Below, in pieces: positions 45,635 through 57,925 of a DNA stretch of 64,000 nt. Made by a program: the position numbers and the translations under genes. Numbering within the stretch: the first letter of the stretch is position 1; each line of letters starts with the position of its first letter. This DNA comes from Fasciola hepatica (lineage: Eukaryota > Platyhelminthes > Trematoda > Plagiorchiida > Fasciolidae): contig CANUEZ040000165.1 of NCBI GenBank assembly GCA_948099385.1, positions 2,244,501-2,308,500 on the forward strand, given 5' to 3'. Below the pieces are notes generated by a model. The model did no database searches. It was not told the DNA's origin and worked only from the letters and a program-made list of their open reading frames with translations.

Positions 45635-45960
45635 TGTGTCCCAGAAACTCTATTGAGAAGACTTCAGTGCCTTCAAACCTTCTCAGTTTACTGGTATAAA
45701 ACAGATCATTTATATGAGATATGCGGTGACAATAACCAAATCCACGCTTGCAAATATTTTGGCTCAACTTTTGTTGACGAGCGACGCGCAAGGTTAGCTG
45801 ATCTGGTTGCACCCTGATTGGGTGATTCGGGTCCGGTTGATTCGGACAACAGGTGGTCCGTGATTGGTCCATCAGTCGACTTTGCTGGCCCCAATCTTGC
45901 CCCTGATTCTGGACAAGCGATGACTTACTGTCTGCCAGCCAATTCATTGATCTGCTTCGT
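45635..45960 (+). repeat. Unclassified dispersed repeat B, copy 1
   Basis: Aligns with 57,605-57,925 in the same orientation over about 320 bp. Shared blocks include CTCAGTTT, AGATATGCGGTG.C.ATAACC, TGGTCCGTGATTGG, CCCCAATCTTG or CTCAATCTTG, and ATTCTGGACAAGCGA. No ORF is conserved beyond what DNA identity explains. It may be a SINE, an LTR or part of a DNA transposon. Confidence 0.6.
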
Positions 45961-47600
45961 TGAGACAAACCTTCGACTTGATTATGAACGGGAGAAGGAA
46001 TGCTGTTTGTCCATCGAACCAGGGCTTCTTTGTTCGTGTCTGTTACTACCGTCACTGGAACCAGTGGGTGATAGAACAACTAACCAGTCAGGGGAATCAT
46101 GGTGTTTCTAAATTCTCGAGGCACGAGGAGTCTCAAAGTCAATATGAATAATGATATCCAGTTGAGCATAAAGTAAGGAGAAAGCTATCTCATACTCTGA
46201 AATAAACCACCTAATGGATGTAAACAGAATTTCTCCACACAACAAATGACTTATGTTGAGATAAGTCGAGGCACTAACAGTTAACAGCCACAAACTCTAG
46301 CTATGCTAACGATGTGAATGCCTAAATATGTTAGGTTTGTCTACGTAACGTTTTTCTAATGGCTCATGCTGTCTGTATGTCTTACCTTTGATCTTATGAG
46401 AACTCTCAGTATACCATTTAGATATGATAAATTTAATTGCTCAATGAAACAGTGAAGATGAAGAGAAATGGAAACAATTTTGGAAGAAATGCTTCGAAAT
46501 AGTGTGTAAACTTATGCCACCGAACTCACCATTGAAGTATTAGTTACCTAGCGAGAAATGCGACCTGGTGGCAGGAAAGATGGCACCCAAGAAACGGTAA
46601 TGACTATTTCGTTATCGACAATCAAATGAATCAGGCACAAAAGTGAATTGCTATAACCTCTCTCTTCGGGGTTTCAATTTGCTCAGCAGGGAATTCTTTC
46701 TCGCTCACATGGCTATCACCAGTATTTCAAGGCAGCTGATCATTCACCTTCTGGTGGTGCACAAAGCATCTTTCTGTCTCTAGCTTTGCGTACAGTGCAA
46801 AGAATTTCACACCTCAGCCATTACCGTCGTATAAGCTGCTCCATACAAAACTTCCCTACAAGCAGTACTGTCGCTCTTCCTGTATGAACTACATTCATAA
46901 ATAAGGCACGATCTTAACATGATAATTCTGTGCTTTCCAATCAGGCGGACAAAAACAAGGCGTGTTTAAATTTAACAATTTCTTCCTTTCCTGAACGATA
47001 TTAATCCGATGTGCGTTAGTTTGTGCAGTTGATACACGCCTGTTCATTTCTCCTCTGTTGCTGTTATCGTTAGTGCCGTTTTTGGGGAGGGGGGGGGGGT
47101 GCGTGCGGGGGAGTTTCGGCTACTGTTGCTGCTTTAACTCTGTCGAATTGGATACCGTATGAGTTGCTTTGTCTGTATCGCAGTCACGCACCACCACGCA
47201 TCTGTCGAGAAACAAGGACTTGAGTAACAGCACACCCAGTGAAATGTTCACTAAAAATTGTCACATTTAGACGATTTACATGTCTTCACTTTCTCGAACA
47301 AAAAAGACTGAGTTTGCACGTGAACACAGGTATGGGTTCCCTCTTTTCTGGCGTTCGATTGTCAATGTGCATGTTCATATTTTTCGGCTACAGAACACTC
47401 GTGAGCCGCCATATCGTTGATTATTTTGTCTGATGGAGATTTTAGAAACCTGGTAAAGAAAATGAATATCAAGGAAACTTGGACGTGACTTTTCTAGTCC
47501 CAAATCTAAGTGGTGATTGATAAAACACATTCAGCTTTTCTGCCAGTTTGCTGACTTTAACGTTGTTGTTGTCCTTGTTGTTGTCATCAGTATTAGTACT
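45961..47600. other. Unassigned; poly-G run
   Basis: A G-rich run lies at 47,084-47,099. No element or RNA motif recognised. Confidence 0.35.
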
Positions 47601-47606
47601 GTCTGC

Positions 47607-47616
47607 GTTGTTGTTG

Positions 47617-47698
<82 letters not shown>
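47607..47698 (+). repeat. TTG/TTA microsatellite
   Basis: A perfect run of TTG, then TTA, then TTG triplets over about 92 bp. Long Asn- or Val-type open frames through it are artefacts of the repeat. Confidence 0.95.
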
Positions 47699-47779
47699 GA
47701 GTTCCCATCCGGAATGCGCTTCGCCCTTTCATAGTCTTCGGTAACAAAGTCTCTCGTGGAAAATAGCAATATTTGTCAT

Positions 47780-48000
47780 CACAATCATCCTCATCATCAT
47801 CGTACAGCGTTAAACAGTAGGGCAAGCCCCACTGACCACTGCTTTTCTCACCATCTTGCACGTTGAATTAGAAAGTAGGAATTTACAAGATGGTCAGGGA
47901 ATGGACCTACACGGGTGGGAAAAGGGAAGAATGCCCTAGTAGCCAACACACGAAATACACAGTCTAACTGTACAAACGCTCATTGATCAATCATTCTGAT
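47780..48000 (-). mobile_element. RTE LINE 3' end only, copy 4
   Basis: Matches the 3' UTR and tail of copies 1 and 2: ATCATCATCGTACAGCGTTA, GCAAGCCCCACTGACCACTG, CACCATCTTGCACGTTGAAT and GAATGCCCTAGTAGCCAACA. It stops at TCATTCTGATTG, at the end of the RT reading frame in the family. A very short 5'-truncated insertion, typical of target-primed reverse transcription that stopped early. Confidence 0.9.
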
Positions 48001-48031
48001 TGCACACGCATTACTTGTGAAGCATCAACAG

Positions 48032-48175
48032 TTGCCAGAAGACGATTGTTCACTAGTTTCTTTACGCAGCGTGGAACAAAACGGATATATTGTTGCCGTT
48101 TTGTCATACAAATTCGAGTCAAAAGAGGATGCGTTATTTCTGAAAACGAAGTCATTCACACAGTTGACTTTCGAG
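48032..48175 (+). CDS. Possible exon, 48 codons, unknown protein
   Basis: Follows GCATCAACAG and ends GAG before GTAAAT (48,176). Open in phase 0 for 48 codons, starting LPEDDCSLVSLRSVEQNGYI and ending TKSFTQLTFE. Alternating polar and hydrophobic residues suggest beta strands if real. No family recognised. Located immediately after the short RTE insertion. Confidence 0.22.
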
Positions 48176-48199
48176 GTAAATTTTGTTTAGCCTAACAAT

Positions 48200-50880
48200 C
48201 AACTCAGGCATACGACCGTCATCGTTGCCCACCTTTCATTTCAACAAGCCACTAACTAAAGTACTAAACATAGTTTAACAGGCAAAAGCAGCGGTTTACA
48301 AATCTTGTGCCTTGGTTTGAGAGCCGTGCATCACAGCGTAAGGGTCCTGCACCTCAGTCTAAGAGTCACTCATCACTATCGATTGGATTCTACTTAAAAA
48401 ATATTAGTTATCTTATCTTTTTTACAAAAGAAACAGAAGTGTAAATCTAACAGGTCTTTGGATGGTTATATGTATGGGAAAATATGCTCGTCTTAGGAAG
48501 CACATTCAGTTGTTGTGATACGGTGAATAGTAATCAAAGAGACCTACACATCTCGGCAGATTTTTTTACCGTTTCTCTCATCAGTTTTTCTCCGTTCTGT
48601 TCCAGTAAAACTTTTCCCGTACCTTTGAAATAGTTGAATTCGTCCCCGATGGAGAAGAGGAAAAAGCGGACAGAATGTCAAACGACCGAACAAGCTTCGG
48701 ATTGTCAAAATTAAGCGCTACTTCAGTACTGGGCCGTTTCGGTGTTCACCCTAGAGGAGTACGCTTCCAAGAATTAATTGAAAATCTGGTTGTGTATTTT
48801 CGCTAGATATTATTAACGTAGCATTCCAAGGGTCGAAAAGCTGCCAAAAATATTCAGTTTCGTGCCGTTATTCGGTAGCAAGATTTTCATATGTGACTTT
48901 TCTCTAACGGATCATCCGATCGATCGAGAGCACCAAAAATTGTAAATGGTTTCGTCAAAGTAAAGTCGTAAAGCATAGTTTCCCTGCGCGTGTAACTATT
49001 CTGCCTATCGGTCGCGCTTTGTCTTGACATCAGTGCTGTTGCGCTCAATAGGTTAGATTGCAAGTTTCTTGGCGTGGTGGCCGTGGTTATCCGAGGAGTC
49101 GATCAATAGAGGTCGTGTCAATCGTCATCCCGGAACCTTCAGAATCAAATATTGTTTTAATCTGAGCGACAGTTATTGACGGATGCTCGTCCACAATGTC
49201 GCTCGGCTTAGAAATAATATCACTGGAAAATCCCCTTTTCTTGAGGTCTAGTTTTGGCCCAGTTTCTTGATCTCATTTTGCAATGTCCCTGCATTGATTT
49301 CATGTTGATTTCTGGATGTTGCGGAATCAGCTTCAAATTATCACCTTTTCTGGCATACTGTGCAATGCGCCTGTCATCTTCATTGTTGACAATTTTTCTT
49401 CTACCTACAGGATTTCTATTCTCTGGGTTCAACTGGTTTATTTCTATCTCCTCTGTCATAGTCTTAGCGGACATCTTCGTTCTGCCATGTTCCTTTTACG
49501 AGCAACGCAGCCACGTATACCCACACCATTATGTTAGGCTGAAATTAACCGGGCCACTCAGAGCAGTCCAAAGCCAGAGGTTAGTTGCCACGTTCAATTT
49601 TCAGTTTACTTCCCATCAGCTGAGTAAGCCATTTGTGCACATCTAGCTCACTTAGTCACGTCTTGCCTCGAGTGGGTAAAAATTTGTCCAGGTTTTACGG
49701 ACATCAGAAAGCCATAGCAACTGAATATTTCTGTTCGAGCAAGTGGTACTTTTGATTTTACAATTCTGCTAAGCCTTGAGGTCCTATCATGTTGGCTTTG
49801 GCCCGAAAATCCTGTTTGCACTACTTTCTGTGATTCAGATCCACGCCAAAACATCTGCTTGGATGAGTGAGTCAAAATATCCGATATCTCCCTGTTTACA
49901 CAAAGAGTGGGACAGTCAATCCAAGACATACTGATGAATGGTTCCTAAACTGTGGCACAAGGCTCTTAAACAACGGAAAATACTGTGGATGAACTGCGAT
50001 TTCACTGATAAGCCCAATGTGGTTTAGAAGAGGCTTGCTGACCCCGACTAAAGGACAAATTTTACACTGGTGTAAACGGGTTAACAAGTTGATGCCCTAC
50101 ACAACAAGCAATCGGTCATCGTGTTTTTTCGGATCTGGTCTCTGTCTGCGCAACGGAGGCCCAGAACGATGTACTGATTCATAATCAAATTAATTCTTGC
50201 GATACACGCGTTACATACTAACAACCAAGTCCTAAAAATAGTGACTCTCTACGTATCAAACAATTAAGGTGATCAAAGAGTCACTTCAGTAATTCATGGG
50301 CTTACGGATGACAAAATTTCTGTTGATACTAAGTCATGAACAGTCCGATATAATTACTGTACTCATTTAATCCGAAATTAGAGCTTTCATCCCGTGCCAT
50401 AAGTGGAATTATGATGATCATGAATCGATCAGCTTGAATGCTCCCAATGAACTTTTTTTCATGCAATCGAATTCGGACAAAGATGAAGTATAATCTTCAA
50501 AACATCTGCCCCATCGTGCATTCTATTAGGGCTTTGCCAGCATGAACAACTACTGTTCTACTATGGGGATAGTGTCAATATGTGAACAGTTTTATCTCTC
50601 AGTAGAGATAACTCAGCATGAAGCAATTTCTCATCCCGCAAGATTCAATTTTCAAAACACAGTGTTGCAGCACACGCAATTATGCAATATATTCGGGCCA
50701 CCATTTCGGTGGGTGGGGTAAAGAATGCTATCCGGTTTGCTACAGCTGAGAGGCATATCGCGTGTGGTCAGTGACATCTAGACACCCGGTCCTATCCTCG
50801 AATGTCGGGAGTTCCCCTGAATGCTTGCTGTGACAAACCCCATCCAGACCATCCCTTAGGATGTGTCTCAGTATTTAGCA
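48200..50880. other. Unassigned; basic minus-strand open frame at 49.2-49.5 kb
   Basis: A minus-strand 84-codon frame (49,220-49,474) is rich in Arg, Lys, Asn and Glu and has no recognised motif. Nothing else in this stretch matches an element known to me. Confidence 0.35.
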
Positions 50881-50888
50881 TGTTCATG

Positions 50889-50919
50889 CACACACACACA
50901 CATACAAACAAACACACTT
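50889..50919 (+). repeat. CA-rich simple repeat
   Basis: CACACACACACACA followed by TACAAACAAACACAC. Confidence 0.7.
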
Positions 50920-50999
50920 CAAACCTGGCAAACTGTTCTCCACCCAAGAGCTGTCAGCAATCTCCGAAATTCTCTCATGCTTGTCACAGTCTTTATCAT

Positions 51000-53900
51000 T
51001 GTAACTCAGCGCTAGCCATCTGACAACTACTATACCCAAAAATGGGTCCTCGATTTTTCACGCATTGTTTGTCCTCTATTGTGTAATGTGCCACTTTTGA
51101 AATTGCATCCTAGTAACTTCATCATGCGGTCGCACGTAGTTGTCAAATGTTAGGCATCACTGAACAACGATGAAAAATTTAGTTTTCTGATGAGCGCTAT
51201 GGCTGAAGAACGATAACTTTATGAGATCATTTTTGTTTTTTTGACTGATGTCGAGGTTTAGTGTGTTTCCACCTGCTGATGGAGTGTTAATTTCAACGTA
51301 AGTCTCATGTAGATCAGTTCACAGTGGCGAACTCGGCTGATTATCGATACCCGCGAACAGCTTCTACTGTGGACAGTACGTAAGCGGTGGCCTGGGATCA
51401 AACCAAATCACGTAATCCACTCCATACTTTTACATACTGGTGTTGATTGTGGCTCATGATGATGTTGTTCAACGGCTTCTTCGACCTATACGCCAAGCTC
51501 AGTGATCCCAAGCCATGGAATTCACTGGTTGAAATGCTCCATGTACATCAAGCGGTTCTGTCTTCTTTGGACTACTGTATTGAAATCTAGTTCGCACTTG
51601 ACTGTTATGTAAGAAATTATTCGTCCAAATGTAGCCTCATTCAACTCACTACTAGAATCCGGTGGAGCTTCTTTTTCCGCTTGTAGGGAATCATTGCCTA
51701 TCCCTACTAGGTGGAGTGTTTGTGGATAGAATAGTCGAACCAAATCAGTGGCTAGTCAAATTACTTCCTAAAACTTGAGGAAGTTCCTTAAAACCTTATA
51801 ATTGAAATCTGAAAAAGATCAGTTTTTTGAGACGGGATAAAGCGGCGTGTATCTGGGGCAGAACAAACGAATCTTAGATTTTGAAAAGGAAAGCTTCAAA
51901 TATGTTTACTGACCGTACCCTCATCAACAGCAGAACAACGGATCTTAAAGTGGGTCTGTTCGCTAAAGGCAACATTTACGAAGTGTCCGCTGCACTTATT
52001 TCGGTATCCTGACGTATCGGATTCTGAGTAATGTAACATTACGGACACAATGAAAACTCCCCTCTCATAATCTTCCTTTCTTTTCCACTGGCAATTTGGA
52101 TGATAGGATCAAAAGATGAGAAAAGAGGCTGATTTCTTGCTATGACCGCATCTGTCAAAAGAACCGTGAATCTCAAACCTTCACAAAAGCACACACAGAG
52201 CAATAGAAACCACCCAGGCTGAAGAGCTACAGTTCATTGTGTAACGACACACACCAGGACTGAAGTTCCAAAAGTTGTACAATGAACGAGTTAGTAGATA
52301 CAGACGATATGACCACGTGTTTCTTTCAAAATGAGGTGAACCGACAGATGTTCAGATGTATGACATCATCGTCTAATCTCCGATAATCGAAAAGTGTATA
52401 AAGGTATTGTTGGAATGGGCTGACGAGAAGCCTACTAGAATCTGGTTTGCTTTTATGACCGAAACATATATCACTATCACTGACCGGACTGCAAATAAAT
52501 GTTGTAGGTCTTAATTTCTGACAGGCCGATTGTATTGAAAAACCACTACATCCTGACCTGGTTCGTCACACATGGGTTTCACACAAACATACTGATAACC
52601 AGGAGCAGAGCTATACCTCGAACAGGATTCTAAATTTTTGATACTTCATACCAAGAAGCTTTCAGCAGTACACAGATAAAGACAAAACCGTGCGACACCA
52701 GAAGAACAAAATCACCAAATCGTCCGTCTCCTCTTTTTTTTCTGGGCTGAAACTTAATGCCTGTAGAGAATGTATGAAACAAAGGACTGATAAACGTAGG
52801 ATTATAAGTTAAACGACTTCTCATTACTACTACGTTGAATCAGTCGGCCTAGTTCGAAAATTGTAACTGATGTTATCTTTTCTGCCAAACGTCCAAGCCG
52901 GAATCATCGAAGCGAATTCGTAACCAGATGAGTCTAGGTTCCTTTCACTCTACAGAAGGGGTTCACAAGTTGCATTCAGTATAGCTGCTATGCATAATTA
53001 TTTTTCCTGCCGATCTCTGTCACAACAAGCTGTAGCTGAACACACACAGTCACCATCCAATTATTTCCTCAACCGAGTTATTAGATTTAGAAATGTCATT
53101 TACAAAGATATCTCTAACGCTAACAAGTGGAAATTAGAAGTAACTGAAGGCGATCTCCCCAATCGCGAGTGTCATATTCCGTCCCCTACTGTCCTTGTTC
53201 GCTTCTAACTTTTAGGAGTGAATCTTTTTCGGGAAAACTGTGCCTAAAGTGATGCTGATTAAATGTCCATATAAATTCGTTCTCACGATTAAATCTTGCA
53301 CTATCAACCAAGAAAAATGTTGAGTTACGAAGAATAAGATTCTTTTCATCTACTTGTCATTGGTGCTTGTGACCACGGACCTACGGTGAGAATGATGTGA
53401 TTCTATCTACTAGTCACATTTAGTGAAACATCATTTTAACAGAAAATCAACCAGGTTCGAGTGAGCTCTGATATACAACTAGAAGCCATTCGGACCATTA
53501 TTAGTCCAACACTAATTAAAGTGTACAAAGGGGTATAAAAATGAGGTCCGAACATTTGATAAATCATCTGTTACGGCAGATGGTTACTTGTTATTTCAGA
53601 GGTAAAATGTTGAACTGGCCCAGAATAGCACCAGGGAGGGAATAGCCTGGTACACTGTCAACAGACAACTTGGTTCGTTTAGTAGACAGAACCATGGTTT
53701 GGCCAACGGGGACAAGATCGGAGCAAACAAACCAAACCGAAGAACCAATCAAATGCCAACAGTCATTTGTTCACAGACTAATCACTCAGAAAATCGGGCG
53801 GAGAGTAACAGATGAACCAATAGAAGTGCAGGTCAAGATTAGGTTATGACCACCATTCATCGTATATAAACTATCGTTTTTTACTAGTAAATCGAGATAA

Positions 53901-54535
53901 TTCAAAGGCAGATTAGTCTTCTCACTAGAGTCAGTAGAACAGCACCTCTCCCCTGTACGTGCACATAAAGGCTGATTGACGTTGTACACCAAAGAGCACG
54001 GATGGGGAATGTGAAGCCATGCAACTTTTTCCCCCTTTATTTTTCCTAAATAAAGGAACCATCACTGACAGGTTTGCAATGATGGACGAGCTTACGCGTG
54101 TTATATTATTCATTATACTTTGGTCATCTTCTAGTCACGTTTCAAATATCACATCCGACTTAGTCTAACAATCGCTGTTGTCCCATATGACTTCGAGCAA
54201 TTTTCGTTTCTGACCAAATTGGTTATCGGGCCTCACGCTTTAGATAAACTCTCGCAAATGTTTTATTTCCGAGAAATTATTTTTATTTAACAACTTGCAT
54301 TCCCCAGTTCAGATGTTGTAGCAGCCAGTCATCACATTCAATGGCCTCCCAATGGTAAAGGCTGCCCTAGCATGATATTGCATCACTATTGTACAGTAAG
54401 TTAAGACAAAAAAATACTCTTTTCCCTATAATTATCGGTATTCACGAATCATCTTAGAAGCACACAGAGAGTTATTAAACACGATATGGTAAATAGATTC
54501 ACCAGCAGAAGAATGTGCTATGATTGATCTCACAG
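51000..54535. other. Mostly unassigned; MITE-related piece near 51.49 kb
   Basis: At about 51,490-51,512 the bases ACCTATACGCCAAGCTCAGT resemble the right arm of the inverted repeat at 35.3 kb. The rest shows no recognised motif. Confidence 0.35.
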
Positions 54536-54540
54536 GCGGT

Positions 54541-54660
54541 GATGGAGTGGTTTAGAACGTTTGGCTAGCGTATCGTATTTGAGAGGCTCTAATCCAGTTA
54601 CCACCGGTCGGTTCGGTGGATGACATTATCGCCCGGCTTGGTACCAAGCTTGATCTATTC
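54541..54660 (+). repeat. tRNA-like SINE, hammerhead region eroded
   Basis: AGTGGTTTAGAACGTTTGGC resembles an A box and GAGAGGCTCTAATCC a B box, followed by GGTTCGGTGGATGACATTAT. The block GGTTCGGTGGATG is shared with the hammerhead SINE family (GGCTCGGTGGATGCGC), but the CTGATGA core is not recognisable in this copy. Confidence 0.4.
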
Positions 54661-55433
54661 GTAAGTCACGTGATTCTCTGTTACGAGACTTAGCTTCAGA
54701 TTATCGATTCTGCTGCACTCAAGGGCAAGTATGTCACCAAAAACTGACTGTGTGAATGGGGAAAACCCAAATAAGACCTTTTTTTCACAAATCCAATTCC
54801 AAACATTTTGTCAGTTAATCAACTGCCAAATGCACTGATTCATGCTAGGCATCGTTCTTTGTGTCGGCAGCTAATTGACTGTTTTCCGTGTACCAGTGAC
54901 TAACTGGATTACTTCTTTCCGCAAAGCGCCCCAGTAGTGAGAACCAATGAAGAACATTAAATATGAAACTCCTCAGCGCCGCGTATTTCATCACTTTTCA
55001 AATGAAAAGGTGTATCTCAGTTTAGGGCATTGTTTCAAGAGAACATTCCATAAACAGTCTCTGGCTGCAACGTTTTTTAAATAGTAAAATCATGCACCTC
55101 GTATTCTTGGCTTTCAGTTAATGATCTCTTTTTTCTGTTCATCACAGGCGTCACTTATGAAAGAAAACGGTGACACTGCACACCTGTTTGGCTTGCTTAG
55201 CAGATCTCGTCTAACTGGATCCAATGTGAAAATAAGCGGAAAATGTGCATACGTTGGTGTGAATTGTTCGAACAATTCCTTGCGCATATGAGAACGAAAA
55301 TGCCGGACAGCGAATAACTGTTTCCCGTTATTATTAGTCTTGTTCGTGAGGAACTTATAAGTGATAAAGTTACATTTGATTGGTCCTTAGCCGAGTTGAG
55401 GGTCATTGTTAGAATGGAAGGAATATGATTCCC

Positions 55434-55435
<2 letters not shown>
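54661..55435. other. Unassigned, nothing recognised
   Basis: No motif or shared repeat seen. Confidence 0.35.

Positions 55436-55480
<45 letters not shown>
55436..55480 (+). repeat. TG dinucleotide microsatellite
   Basis: A perfect run of about 22 TG units. Confidence 0.95.
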
Positions 55481-55481
<1 letters not shown>

Positions 55482-55639
55482 TGAGAATTCAAATCATTTC
55501 CAGTTTGCACGCAGAAAGCGGATTTCTTGCTCCGAATATCATGATATGGTTACAACCGTTGGACTATTTGTACTAAGTTCGTTTTAATGTTCGCAGATAA
55601 TGATTTGGAGGACACGTTGCGACTGTCTCAAGCACTACC

Positions 55640-55860
55640 ATGGCCGGGAGTTTGGGTGCCTTCCATCGGTTTGGAAGGAAAATGATACACAATTGGTAAT
55701 GAGTGACTTGAGTCGATCTTATGGCCACTGTCAACAAGGTGACTAAGACTAGAATCATTTGTTGCAACTGTTCTTGTGGGCCAGGCTCTCCGAACGGTGG
55801 TCTTAAAGTCGAAGATACAGAGCGTACTGCAGTCCGCTTCCACCCAGATTCAACCTGGCC
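55640..55860 (-). pseudogene. Possible Penelope-like C-terminal fragment
   Basis: The minus frame reads RRAWPTRTVATNDSSLSHLV then DSGHKIDSSHSLPIVYHFPS. This resembles the segment after the GIY-YIG core of Penelope elements (pattern S.I..HL.D.GH.ID...F.I), where a conserved HLxDTGH box is found. It is short and eroded, with frame changes on both sides. No RT palm nearby. Confidence 0.35.
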
Positions 55861-56499
55861 AATGGCAGGTCATATTCGCTAATGTCACGTTTATGATCAG
55901 TAAGAGCAAGGATAAGATTTACGGAAAACAATCAGTAGTTCTCAGCTGTAGTAAGAATTTAGTGCATGAAATGCTATTAAACCCACCCTGAATGTTCCCC
56001 GCTTTTCTGCTACAATTTTCAACCAAATAGTAAGAAGTACCAAATTTTGTATGATGATATGTCAGCCTACCACTATATTATATTCGCACACTGATTCGAA
56101 GCACACAACAGAGAAATCGATTTATTCCGGGAAAGGTGCCTGGTGTGTTGCGAAATGCTATCAAACCCATCCCTGGATGAACCAGCTTAAAAATTCAATA
56201 ACCTAAGTCAGTAATACGCCATTTTCAATAATCCGGGATGTGTTATTAAACAGTGTTCAAGTCACACGTGATTCTTGAATAAAGTTCGTTCGAGCTGTGC
56301 ATTCTGATCAGAGGCAGCGATCTCTTCTATCAAAACCAAGGGGATGGTACGAAGTCTGAGGAGAGAAAAAGGAAAAATACTCAAGTACAACGACTCGAAG
56401 ACAAGCAGATAAACATTAGTTATTCGTACCCTTTTGAAGTATCCAGGTCATTTGGTGGCTAAGAGTAAACGTGCAATTCCAAGAAAAAATATACGATTA

Positions 56500-56503
<4 letters not shown>

Positions 56504-56543
<40 letters not shown>
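56504..56543. repeat. AT dinucleotide microsatellite
   Basis: A perfect run of about 20 AT units. Confidence 0.95.
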
Positions 56544-56546
<3 letters not shown>

Positions 56547-56709
56547 AACCGGGTATAAATTAGGAACACTGCCAAAGCAGTAAAAACATATCAAAATTAA
56601 GGGAGGGAGGGTAGACTATGGTAAGAATGAGCTAACATACTGAGATTTGTTTCCTTCACTATACGCGGCTTGGTGTTATTTGCCATTTTGTTATTCTGAA
56701 TGGCATTCT

Positions 56710-57265
56710 GTGTTTAGGTGACACGAGAGCTCAACAAACAGACGGCATGGCATTCACTCCACTGATTTCTATTATGAGCTTTGTCCTTCAACGTCTCCAG
56801 CCAAAGGCAATGGTCGTCCTTTAGGCCCCAACCAAGGGGGAGGGAAGAAATAACCGAAGGCAGCGCTGAGGCTGGTGTTTTCATTCCTCTAAGCCAATTC
56901 ATGGTCTGACAAAAGCGTTGACTCTTCCAGCCTTACCCATCACACGTAAATAGAACACGGAATGGTAGACGATGGATTGGTATTCGTAAAACATGCCCGA
57001 GCCACCAGAGGCAGTGTTCAGTGATCACTTAGTTAAGAGGGCGGCTATCCAGGCCTAACATTTGACGGCGCCCCTTGCCATTACTCACTCGATGTTCCTA
57101 CCAGAAGAGTGCAATGCTTCGAAGATATCGGCTGCGGAACACAGAAGGGCACCGAGCATCCTTTGCTCAGATCTCGCTACCCATGAATAAGACACTACGG
57201 ATCGCGACGACGTACACCTGTATCTTGAGAGAGAGAATCGGATGTCTCAGTGAAGCCATCGGTGT
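56710..57265 (-). mobile_element. Divergent RTE-like LINE C-terminal fragment
   Basis: Minus-strand frames give VVAIRSVLFMGSEI, then WWLGHVLRIPIHRLPFRVLF, then GWGLKDDHCLWLETLKDKAH and NRNQWSEC. These align with RSVLLYGCENWSL, RWLGHVLRMANTRPPYSVLF and GWGPKDLSTSWLETLKDMAA of copy 1 but with many differences, so this is a related older subfamily. No 3' TGATGA tail was seen. Confidence 0.7.
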
Positions 57266-57604
57266 CGCAGGTTTGTGGAATCTTCTCTAGCTCTAACAGT
57301 TCGTGAACTGATCTCCTACCTAACAACACCTCCATGTCTTATCGAGCTCCCGAATTACTTGAATTTTTCATCTACCTCAAATCGATCACCGCAAAGGGTG
57401 AATGCACTCATAGGATCCTGCCAGTCTTGTAGAAGTACTCCGTACTTGGAAGGTGCAAATTACATACCGTATATGAATACCTCAATCCCAAAAATCGGAG
57501 AGAATATGGTCAAGATTTTCACTAGTGGTACCACAGCAGGCACAGTCGACTGATAAACCCGTGTGGTGTGTAAATAGAAAAGAAAATGTGAAAGTTGTTT
57601 TAAA

Positions 57605-57925
57605 CTGTCCCACCAACTCTAGTGAGAGGTCTTTTTTAATTCTGAATCATCTCAGTTTGTTGATACAAAATATTTAGATAAGATATGCGGTGGCCATAAC
57701 CAAATCCTATTCTGCAAACATGTTGGTTCATTTGTCATTGGCGAACACGTCTCTTGTCTGGCTGACCTGGCTGCTGCCCCATTGGCCTATTCCAATCCGG
57801 TAGATTCAGCCAACCGTTGGTCCGTGATTGGCCCAACACTCAGTTTCACTGGTCTCAATCTTGTCCTCGATTCTGGACAAGCGAGGACGTGCTGCCAGGC
57901 CGCCAAACCATTGTGCTGTTTGCCA
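57605..57925 (+). repeat. Unclassified dispersed repeat B, copy 2
   Basis: Direct copy of the 45,635-45,960 unit: GATATGCGGTGGCCATAACC, GGTCCGTGATTGGCCCAACA and ATTCTGGACAAGCGAGGAC are the clearest blocks. Orientation is the same in both. Confidence 0.6.

Noticed and set aside
47469..47861. Open frame with a long Asn run on the minus strand and Val run on the plus strand
   Set aside because: It is only the translation of the TTG/TTA microsatellite.
48575..48600. CTGATGA followed by GAAACGGT on the minus strand
   Set aside because: There is no stem II between the boxes, no GTC cleavage site and no stem I pairing.
55640..55860. Host membrane or secreted protein on the minus strand
   Set aside because: The HLVDSGHKID pattern fits a Penelope C-terminal remnant better, and frames are broken on both sides.
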